This document shows, piece after piece, positions 55,986 through 64,000 of a stretch of DNA of 64,000 nt. The DNA comes from Spinacia oleracea (taxonomy: Eukaryota; Streptophyta; Magnoliopsida; Caryophyllales; Amaranthaceae). The position numbers were made by a program, and so were the translations under genes. The stretch lies in assembly GCF_020520425.1 (NCBI RefSeq), contig NC_079488.1, forward strand, positions 9,401,747-9,465,746, written 5' to 3'. Below the pieces are notes generated by a model, which saw only the letters and a list, made by a program, of their open reading frames with translations, searched no databases and was not told the DNA's origin. Each line of letters opens with the position of its first letter. Position 1 is the first letter of the stretch.

Positions 55986-56620
55986 TAAAATAATGTTGAT
56001 CGGAAATTAGCAAATACATTCTACATTATTGACAAGTACAAATTAATGACGAGGTCTAGTTTTATAGGAAGATAATTACAAATTTGTAAAAAAGTTGTTG
56101 AAGAGAAGTACGAAAATATGCAAATTCTTAATAAATACGGAGTACTCATTTTGTTATACTCGGTATATATGTTAACTTTTTATCACAAAATTTTCAAATT
56201 TATATAACTTTTTTAGTTCCAATAATATTGCAACACGTCGATAAAGGAGAGTGCCAAAATTTATAAAAATTGATAAAATTCATGTTAACATCCCTCAGTG
56301 TGTTTCTGAAGCATGCATGTGATAATGATTTCAAGAATCAAGATGGTGAACCTAGATTATGCACGACAGGTGGCTCAGACAATAACTAATCATGCTGATT
56401 CAGTTGGAATAGATGGTGCAGTCTCGTCTTCTCATGGTGGTTCTACTAAAACGTCCCACATTGTGTTTGGCTCTATTGTGTCGTCCATCAGTAAAGCCAT
56501 ATAGATAGCCATAACTTCTTACCCAATTGCGGTGCAAGCATCAAATGAGAATCCAGGTAGCTAGTGGCGGACCTTGAACGGTTTTATGAGGGGGCCGTTA
56601 GAAAAAATTAAGCAATATAT
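55986..56620. other. Spacer left of the retroelement stack
   Basis: No gene. Positions 56563-56605 (TAGTGGCGGACCTTGAACGG and GAGGGGGCCGTTAG) look like a hAT-type terminus related to 4123-4597, cut by the copia LTR that begins at 56621. The short open frame at 56313-56504 has no family feature. Confidence 0.35.
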
Positions 56621-56798
56621 TGTTAGGTTATGATACATATGACAAAACCATAAATCATGCGGAAAACCTTAATGCCAGAAAACATATTATTTACACATAA
56701 TCATTTAGCATAATTTAGGTGCATACACTTTGTAGCGTGCCTTCCCTAGCTGCGCCCGAACCAAACAAGAACAAGTCTTTAGGACTCCAAGTGTCGTC
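56621..56798 (-). mobile_element. Partial copia LTR (same family as 19466-29878), cut by a gypsy insertion
   Basis: Begins TGTTAGGTTATGATACATAT, the inverse of the copia LTR end, and follows the LTR closely (GCGTGCCTTCCCTAGCTGCG and CTCCAAGTGTCGTC). It stops abruptly at 56798 where the gypsy LTR starts. The rest of this LTR should lie beyond the gypsy 3' LTR, outside the window. It has diverged more from the middle element than that element's own LTRs have from each other. Confidence 0.82.
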
Positions 56799-58773
56799 TG
56801 TAGACACCTAATTTGTGTCTCCCCTTTGGGATGTTGACGAAACCATTATCCTTGTTAGGCGATTGGAGTAACTCCAGGCGGAAATCCCAATTTCTAAGAA
56901 TATCACCGAAATCCAAGATCCAATCCCCGAGGCCGTTCCCCTCCCAGAACTCGGTACAAAATACAACTTCCAAAATCCAATTTCAAAATCCAAGTTCAAT
57001 CTCAACTAGTGGACCATCCCATTGGTCTTACTAGGCCTTTTCCACTCAAAATCATATAAGGCAAGTCAAATTCGGGCGCCGACCCATAAAACCGAGCATG
57101 CCGGGCCCCGCCCCGTAAAACCGGAATTCAAAAACCCGAGAAAGGTTTGTTTTTAGACGCAAATTCAAGCCTTAACCTCCAAGCAAACACTACAAGCCAA
57201 ACATCGTACTATTCGTACGAAGGTACACCCATACAAGACAAATCAAGGACGACATCTTTCCGTCCTTTTTAGCGGCATTCAGCCCACGTCAGCAGCGCCC
57301 AGCGCTGGCATGGCGCCAGGCGCTGGCGTGTGCTGGCATTTTGCACCATTTCCCTCCTACAAATACCCCTCATTTCCTTCGAAAAAGGGAGAGCACAACA
57401 CATATAACGTCGTAATTTCGACATTACTCCTCACAATACAAACTTCAAAACTCTTCAAAACACATACAAAAAGTCCTAAATTCAAGAGCAATTGGGAGCT
57501 CGAGCCTAAGCTTAACTAGGTAAATCCGAATCCCATTTCAATTAATCATGCTATTTTGATTTCAAATGATTAGCAAGTTGGTGTTTTTTTTTGTCATAAA
57601 AACACCACTTGTAACAATCATACATGCTTTTTCAAAAATACAAACTTTTTCAAAATACAAAATACAAACTTTCACGATTCAAGGATGTTCAAAGTTGCTT
57701 GCATTCATCTCTTTGAACTAGAATCACCTTCAAGCATGGAGTAATCAAAGATGACACCTTTTAGCATTTAAAGGTTTAATCTTTTGAGATTCAAAACTCC
57801 ATTTTTCAATATACAAGTTCAAGTCTTCAAATTTCAACATACAAGTTCAAGTTTTCAAATTTCAATCATTTCAAGTTCAAAGTTTCAATCTTTTCAAGTT
57901 CAAACCTTTCAATATTCAAGCTTTCAATTTCAAGTTCAATATGCAACATCTAGGACATTTGGGTTGAGCAACCTCTCCCAAGTTGAGATTTTTGGCTTTG
58001 AAGGCGCACTTATTTTTAAGGAGCCACTTGGCGTTCGAATCTCATGTGCCCAAGTACAAATTTCAATATCGCAATTTCAATATCGCACTTTCAATATCGC
58101 ACTTTCAATACCGCAATTTCAATACCGCAATTTCAATACCGCAATTTCAATATCGCAATTTCAATTTCGCACTTTCAATTCCGCACCTTTACTTGCCTAG
58201 TCCATTTGTAGGTAATGTGGACCTACTCCCTAGTCCTTTTCTAGGGGGTCTTGTATTTACTAATTCCGCACTTTATTTAATATTGTGATGTTGCTTTATG
58301 TGCTTTATCTCTTTCATCACCAACATGCTAAATACAACAAAATACAAAGGTTACATCACGCTTAATGAAGATAATTTTGGACAAACCGGCCTTAGGTTCC
58401 TTAAATCAATCTTTAAAGCAAAGTGACCACCGTACAATTAGAAATTCTATTTTGTTCTAATTTGCAAACCCACATAGTCTAATCTTAGGGTTTATTTTCG
58501 AAACAATGTTGTGCCAACGTACTTGAATATTTCTAAAGCTCGCCGAATAAGCATTTCGTTCCCGAGCCCGGATCTCACCCATCCGTTTCAAGAATTCAAG
58601 GCCTTATCCAAAAATAGAGTCATTGTGCGGTCTTCCCAAGCGAGACCTAAAATAAGTTTGGTGGCGACTCCTTCGAGGTGCAAAAACAATTCAACGGTTC
58701 TCTAAATGAACCGCCGCGTGCCAAACTCCCCATTGTAGGAAACGGGAAAAAGATTCAAAAAAAAAACCCTACA
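56799..58773 (+). repeat. 5' LTR of the gypsy element
   Basis: TG...CA ends with short inverted termini (TGTAG/CTACA). It includes a low-complexity run of CAATTTCAATATCGC and ATACCG units (12-bp period, 58060-58190) and many CAAGTTCAA words (57800-57940). Candidate promoter: CTACAAATACCCCTC near 57356. Open frames here are artefacts. Confidence 0.82.
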
Positions 58774-58777
58774 GTAA

Positions 58778-58796
58778 TTGGCGACTCCACTGGGGA
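58778..58796 (+). other. Primer-binding site of the gypsy element
   Basis: TTGGCGACTCCACTGGGGA lies four bases after the LTR end. This PBS form recurs in plant Tat/Ogre-type gypsy elements. I believe the primer tRNA is tRNA-Arg in that group, but could not check it. Confidence 0.65.
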
Positions 58797-59365
58797 ATTT
58801 TCTAATTTCAATTTCGAAAACGAGAGCAGATTTCGAGCAACCAGCCACTGATCTGCCGAAGTACTGGATGCCAGCATTGGCGCCAGGCGCAGACCCTGCG
58901 CCCAACGCCGCTGCCTGCATTCACGACAGTGGCTCACAGTGGCTTGTTGCCCACTTTTGCTCAACTTTTCGTGTTGGGAGTTAGTCTGTTTTTGCATCTA
59001 GAAGGACGCTCCCAAGCCTCGTGAACGAGTGCCGAAAAACGGGCTTTACAAATACAAATTCAAGTACGATTTCAATTTCAATTTCTAGGCATTTCATGCA
59101 TTTTTCCAAAACCATATTGTGCAAAATGAATTTCTACCTTTGCCCAAACGGATGTGTTCTACATTCGGGATAGCCCCGGGGGCAACGAAATGGTGACTCT
59201 CCATACGGTTACCGACCAAAGTGTGTGACCATTTCCGCGCTTACCGAAACTTGGCATTTGCTTGACATTCCCGATGTCAAGTATGGAGGCCGTCTGCCGA
59301 CACACACTTCCCTTAGGCGGAACGTGAAAGCTTGTCGCCGGATCCGTCTCTTAGCCGAGTACCTT

Positions 59366-59644
59366 CACTACAAGAATTTGTATCTTTAACGACAACCTAA
59401 TTACGACGGGTCAAAAATCCCGTTGCAAAAGCCTTTTGCGACGGGGCTAACAACCAAACAATGACGGGAATAACCGTCGCAAATGTCTTTTACGACGGGT
59501 TTATGACAATTTTACGACGGGATTTCTATTAAGGACGACCCCCTTTTATGACGGGTTCGCGACAGGAAATCCCGTCGTTAATCAACGATTATTGGCCTTT
59601 CGCGACGGGATTTCCCGTCGTTAAAAGTACCATTTCTTGTAGTG
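59366..59644. mobile_element. CACTA-type MITE in the gypsy leader
   Basis: CACTACAAGAATTTGTATCT at the left, TTTCTTGTAGTG at the right, TSD CTT at 59363-59365 and 59645-59647. The interior consists of ACGACGGG/CCCGTCG units in both orientations (TTTGCGACGGG, TTTACGACGGG, CGCGACGGGATTTCCCGTCG). 279 bp, no coding capacity. Confidence 0.88.
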
Positions 59645-59974
59645 CTTTTTGACACCCAAAGCCGACCACTTGCATCATACAAAAACTTTGACCGACCTTA
59701 GGTTGAGAACTTTGCATGTCGCATTCATATTCATGATTAGTGTGACGACGTGCTACTTGTGCATTGTGTGGGCGTCTTTGCAAGCGTGAATGGCTAACCT
59801 CGAGTTCTAGCTTGCCAAAACCAATTAGCCTCCAACTAGGAAACCAAACCCCTAGGAGCATCATTCAAACCTCATGCATCTAAATCGCCGATTTTAGGGT
59901 CTTTAGGAGTGTCACTCCATTTGATTCAAAACCCTTAAACACGCCTCACGCACAAATGCCAAACTCAAAATTCA

Positions 59975-60860
59975 ATCCAACGACGTCATAATTTTCGAGT
60001 CCAAATTCCAAGCTACAAATTCAAAATCAATCCAACGGCGTCATAATGCCGGATTTTCGAGTCAAAATTCCAAGTTCCAAGTTCAAAATGCAATCCAACG
60101 GTGTCATAATGCCGGATTTTCTATTTTCAAAACCTCAAATCTCCAAGCCAAGTCCAAATCCAACGGCGTCATAATGCCGGATTTTCTAGTCCAAATTCCA
60201 AGTTTCAAAGTTCAATCCAAATTTTCTAGTTCAAAACCTCAATTTTCAAGTCCAAATCCAACGGCGTCATAATGCCGGATTTCCTAGTCTTCAAGATTCA
60301 AGTTCAAATTCAAACTTTCTAGTCCAAAACTTCAAACACAACCCAACGGCGCCATAATGCCGGATTTTCTAGTCCAAATTTCGAGTTTCAAGTTCCAAGT
60401 CAAGACTCAATCCAACGGCGCCTTAATGCCGGATTTTCTAGTCCAAATTTCAAACTTCAAACTTCAAAGTCAAAAACCACAAATCCAACAGCGTCATGCC
60501 GGATTTTCTATTTCAAACATTCAAGTCTTCAAGCATCGAAGTCAAGTTTCCAATTCCAAACCTCAAAAGTTCAAATGCCAAAGTACATGACCGACGTAAT
60601 GCCAACTTTTCAACTCCAATTTTCAAACCTCAAATTCCATGTCAATCTTTCGAATTTCAAGTCCTATGCTCAAAATTTCAAATTCCAAATACATGCCGTC
60701 GTAATGCCGATTTTCCATTCCGCATTTCAAACCTCAAGCTCGAAGTTCAAAAATTCCAAACCTTCAAATTTCAAATCCTACACTCCAAGTCCACGGCGGC
60801 ATAATGCCGGACTGTTAAGTTCCCAAATTCAATATCCACGGCAACATAATGCCGGATTTT
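59975..60860 (+). repeat. Tandem repeats (CAACGGCGTCATAATGCCGGA unit) in the gypsy leader
   Basis: Around eleven imperfect units, each with CAACGGCGTCATAATGCCGG followed by TTTTCTAGTCCAAATTCC and a CAAGTTC-rich spacer. Spacing is 60-100 bp (AATGCCGG at about 60046, 60106, 60173, 60272, 60356, 60426, 60802, 60849). The GGCGTCATAATGCC core is partly palindromic (GGC...GCC). Chance open frames read through it. Confidence 0.8.
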
Positions 60861-60949
60861 CCAAATACGAAGCTTCATGTTCTACATACAAAGTGCATCC
60901 CTTTCCATTTCAAAATTCAAACTTCGAGTCAAACTCAAATTTCAATCGC

Positions 60950-61380
60950 GTTGAAAATCCCCTGAAATAATACAAGTTCAAATCCACGGGTTGAAAATCC
61001 CCTGAAATAATACAAGTTCAAATCCACGGATTGAAAATCCCCTGAAATAATATAAGTTCCAATTCGACGGGTTGAAAATACCCTGAAATAATACAAGTTC
61101 CAATTCGACGGGTTGAAACTCCCCAGAAACAATACAAGTTCAAGATTCCATCTACGGGTTGAAAATCCCTTGAAATAATATAAATTCCAATGGGTTGAAA
61201 TTCCCTTCAAATACTCCAAGTCCAATGGGTTGAAACTCCCCCAAAATATTGACGGGTTGAGATTCCTTTTAAATAATACAAAATCAATCTCTTTCAATCG
61301 GGTTGAAATTCCCTTCAAATATTCCAAGTCCAATGGGTTGAAATTCCCTTGGAAATTCAATTTCCTAGTACAAGCCCAAT
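60950..61380 (+). repeat. Second tandem array (GGGTTGAAAATCCC unit) in the gypsy leader
   Basis: About ten units of 36-48 bp: GGGTTGAAAATCCCCTGAAA, then TAATACAAGTTCAAATCCAC and variants. The GGGTTGAAA(A/T)TCCC core is a short imperfect hairpin. The minus strand is open through it for 141 codons, with repeated FNPLDLEYLKG words. That open frame is a product of the array, not a gene. Confidence 0.8.
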
Positions 61381-61823
61381 TTCCATGTCCTAGGGCGGGT
61401 TGAAATCCGCTTTAAATAAGTCCAATTTCCAATAGGTCGAAATATTCCTTTTCGATTTCCCAAGTTCTAGTACAAGAGCCAACTTTCACAAAAGAATGAA
61501 CGTTCCTCTCAAACATTTCCAACGGGTTGCAAATCTCGAATACAAGTACAAAATCCAAAATCCCGAATCTTCGGAGTGACAGTTAGAGTCAAGTCTAGGT
61601 CTCATTCATTGCATGCATATCATATCATGTGTCGGGGAGTCCAAGTTCTAAAACTGTCTGGTGTGTTCTAACCAGGAGTCCAAAGATCCTGTGGGTTCGC
61701 CGAAGAGGGGAGAGGTTGAAAAGAACTCCAGCAGCCCTAGCCTCCCGCATAGCCAGTGTCGAGCAAGCAGCCAGATCATCTCCTACAAATCAGACTCCCA
61801 GCCCCATTCAAGGAACAGTCCAA

Positions 61824-63191
61824 ATGTCTGCCTCTGATCAACTCGCTCAACTCCTAGCGGCTTTCGCCAACCTCAGTGCCAATGTGGAGAGCATAAGCAA
61901 CCGATTGGGTGTCGTGGAACAGGGTGCACCCACTGATGACTTAACCAAGAAGATCGAGAGTCTTGTCAGCAAGGTTACCAATCAAGAGAACTACTTTGAC
62001 ACCTTGATGGAGGACAACCTCAAGGGGAAGGCTAATCTGCCAGACAAATTCTCCGCCAATGACATTCCAAAGTTCAAATCAACTGACAATCCCAAGTACC
62101 ATCTCAAGAACTTCAGAGCTACAATGCCCATCAAGGGGGTCGAACTTGAGCTATACCCAGTGGTTTTCCCTATGTCTCTGGAACCTGTCTGCCTGAAATG
62201 GTACTATTCACTCAAGGAACATCAAACGAGTACCTGGGAAGCGGTTGCTCGAGCATTTATGGAGCAATATCAGCCCAACATTCAGCTGCAAACTACTCTA
62301 AGGGAACTAGAAGTTCTCAGGCAAGGGCCTCAGGAAGGCTTTACTACTTACCTCAACCGGTGGAGGGAAATGGCATCCCAAATGGTAACCCAGCCATCCG
62401 AGAGAGAGTTAGTCAAGATTTTCATCGCCGGTCTCCTTCCAAAGTACAATGCTCACATGAAGTACCTAGGTCTGGAAAGCTTCAAGAGAACCTACGACAT
62501 CGGGGTCGACATAGAGGATGACCTAATGAAAGCACCCGCAGCCCCAGCTCCGCAAACTGAGAAATGGAAGGGGAAGAGACCTGAAGCAACACACAAAGTT
62601 CATGAGGTTAACGCCCTAGAGGCTCCTCAAGGTCCCAAAACGAACAACTTCAAAAGCAACGCTAACCAGCACAACTATCAAGGAAGGCCCCAAAGAGTCT
62701 TCACAAACCTCGGGATGTCTTACAGTGAGGCATTTGATCGGCTGGTCGAGAAACAAGTCATAGCACCAATCGGTCCAACACCCGATCCTCTAGTTGACAA
62801 AAGATCCAAGAGTTGGGATCCCACAGCTCATTGCAAATATCATCAAGGGAAGGGTCATGACATCGAGGACTGCTACAAGCTCAACCACTTGATCCAGAAC
62901 ATGGTCGACAACAAGACTTTACCCTTACCCCTAGGGGCTAAGCAAACCCCCTCTGTACAAGCCATCTCCTATGACTGCGAAGATGAAAAAGAGGAGTTTC
63001 CATGCAATCTGATCTCTACAATATGCAAGCCAGGTTACGAGCTTATGGTTCCAAGCTTTTGCCATCTACTTCCAAGTGTTCAAAACTGTGTGATCCCCGA
63101 ACCTAGGGTAACCACCGACATTCAAGAGAACATCTGTCCGCTCGCCACCGTGAAGGCTTTAGGGTTCTCCGAGTACGATCTCATGCTGAGT
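61824..63191 (+). CDS. Gypsy gag polyprotein, 3' end replaced by a copia insertion
   Basis: The frame is open from 61629. The first ATG in frame is 61824 (MSASDQLAQLLAAFANLSAN), which I take as a possible start; an upstream non-ATG start or splicing is not excluded. A coiled-coil-like N-terminus is followed by the retrotransposon gag core (about 62060-62530), with KWYYSLKEHQTSTWEAVARA, FMEQYQPN, EGFTTYLNRWREMASQM and IFIAGLLPKYNAHMKYL. A partial knuckle-like CKYHQGKGHDIEDCYKLNHL lies near 62830-62890, with a spacing unlike the classic CCHC. The frame ends a few residues into the copia LTR (stop at 63195-63197). Domain order matches Tat/Ogre gag. No intact product is expected. Confidence 0.82.
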
Positions 63192-64000
63192 TGTTAGGTT
63201 ATGATACATATGACAATTCATAAATCATGCGGAAAAACCATTTAGCCAGGAATACATATTATTTACACATAATCATATAGCATAGTTTAGATGCATACTC
63301 TTTGTTGCGTGCCTTCCCTAGCTGCGCCCGAACCGAACAAGAACAAGTCTTTAGTACTCCAAGTGTCGTCCCTCCGTAGATAGTCCACAGCACGTCCGGA
63401 TCCGCCTTAAGATTGACCAACTAGAATCGCCCTTAAGGTACTAATAATTTCGGCACTTTTAGGCAAGGAATGTGTCTGAATTTTTCTCTCAAAAACTCAC
63501 TTTGAATACTTGAAAACTTGTTATAAATTGTGAACCCAGGCCACATATTTATAGGGGTATGGAAAGAGAATTGGAATCCTATTAGGATACGAATTAATTA
63601 AATTAGAATCCTAATGAAACTCTTATTTAATTAATTTATCAAATAGAATTAGGAATTTAATCATTAAACGAATCCTGTACGTTTTAGGTTTCGTATGTGA
63701 ACACAAACACCCACGCACGCACAGCAGCCCACGAGGGGCGCCATGCGCGCGCGCGCACAGCCCGAGCATCGCAGCCCACGACTGCCGCAGCCTTGGGCGC
63801 GCGCTGGGCCTGCCTTGCGGTGGGCCTGGCGCAGCCTTGGGCTGGCGTGTTGTGGCGCGCGTTTCCCTTGCTGGACGTGGGCCTGGCTTCGTGCTGGGCC
63901 TTCGTCTAGCAAGCTCGTCCGATGCTAATTCGTACGACGCGCTTCCGATTAATTTTCTGATTCCGGAATTCATTTCCGATACGAACAATATTTAACATTT
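63192..64000 (-). mobile_element. Copia LTR (same family), inserted in gypsy gag and cut by the window edge
   Basis: Begins TGTTAGGTTATGATACATAT, the inverse of the 3' terminus of the copia LTR. It continues through the TATA region (about 63545-63555), the GC-rich block (63700-63910) and the CGGAAAT unit cluster at the window end. The 5 bases before it, TGAGT, are the left half of the expected TSD. About 809 of roughly 1420 LTR bases are visible. Whether it is a solo LTR or the end of a full element cannot be seen. It differs from the middle element's LTRs by many small changes, particularly in the GC-rich block. Confidence 0.85.

Larger units (their letters stand above)
56799..63191 (+). mobile_element. 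Ty3/gypsy retrotransposon, 5' half (LTR, leader, gag), cut by a copia element
   Basis: The 5' LTR is 56799-58773 (TGTAGACACC ... CCCTACA, 1975 bp). The primer-binding site follows at 58778. A long repeat-rich leader (58797-61600) precedes gag. A long LTR, long leader and this PBS type fit the Tat/Ogre branch of plant gypsy elements. The element is broken at 63191 by a copia LTR; pol and the 3' LTR are not in the window. It landed in the copia LTR at 56621; the likely 5-bp TSD, TCGTC, can be seen only on the left. Confidence 0.85.

Noticed and set aside
60935..61360. Minus-strand 141-codon frame with repeated FNPLDLEYLKG words, proposed as a repeat protein
   Set aside because: The repeats mirror the DNA tandem array in the gypsy leader; there is no start context or family.
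59975..61500. Regularly spaced repeats as a possible CRISPR array
   Set aside because: Plant nuclear setting, imperfect units with similar spacers, no cas genes; ordinary tandem repeats.

Overview
This window is nuclear DNA from a flowering plant, very probably a eudicot. The support is spliced genes with GT-AG introns, a plant R2R3-MYB, a thaumatin-like protein and a VPS33 gene with long introns, and a dense load of plant transposons (Stowaway, Tourist, hAT, Mutator-like, CACTA, Helitron, LINE, Ty1/copia, Ty3/gypsy). The style of the repeats recalls Caryophyllales (spinach or beet relatives), but that is only an impression. All element ends, target-site duplications (TSDs) and splice sites were read by eye.

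Left part (1-18.5 kb): the last eight coding exons of a VPS33 gene (plus strand, 1618-9461) lie in introns crowded with insertions: a 5'-truncated LINE, a retroposon with a (TTG)n tail, a hAT-type MITE, nested Stowaway MITEs and a Tourist-like MITE. A dead LINE (10158-12469) follows. Then comes a three-exon thaumatin-like gene on the minus strand (14655-16991), whose 3' UTR runs almost at once into a small Helitron (14018-14630).

Middle (18.5-32 kb): a minus-strand LINE with 12-13 bp TSDs (19123-31893) is split by a complete 10.4-kb Ty1/copia element (19466-29878) with TSD TGCCT. The two LTRs differ at about six positions plus one 9-bp indel, yet the interior is so decayed that only scraps of pol can be read. 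It looks like a young non-autonomous element.

Gene islands (32-55 kb): after a cluster of MITEs comes a two-exon gene (34914-38257) for a protein with two RNase H folds, the first with all four acidic residues and the second missing two. A candidate Helitron (40135-45156) encloses a 3.65-kb CACTA element carrying a MAP-kinase exon fragment and a tRNA-like cloverleaf. Next are a single-exon stress-response A/B-barrel gene (45785-46561) whose 3' flank is a tandem array, several MITEs and another Helitron (49674-50102), and a three-exon R2R3-MYB of the TT2-like subgroup (52850-54673) with a duplicated, dead copy of part of exon 1 in its first intron.

Right end (55.5-64 kb): a stack of retroelements. 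A copia LTR of the same family as the middle element (minus strand, 56621-56798) is cut by a Ty3/gypsy element (56799-63191: 1975-bp LTR, PBS, repeat-rich leader, gag). That gypsy element holds a CACTA MITE and is itself cut by another copia LTR of the same family (63192 to the window end).

No operon-like logic applies. The host genes (VPS33, thaumatin-like, RNase H-like, A/B-barrel, MYB) appear functionally unrelated. The main biology is how transposons have remodelled introns, UTRs and spacing around them.
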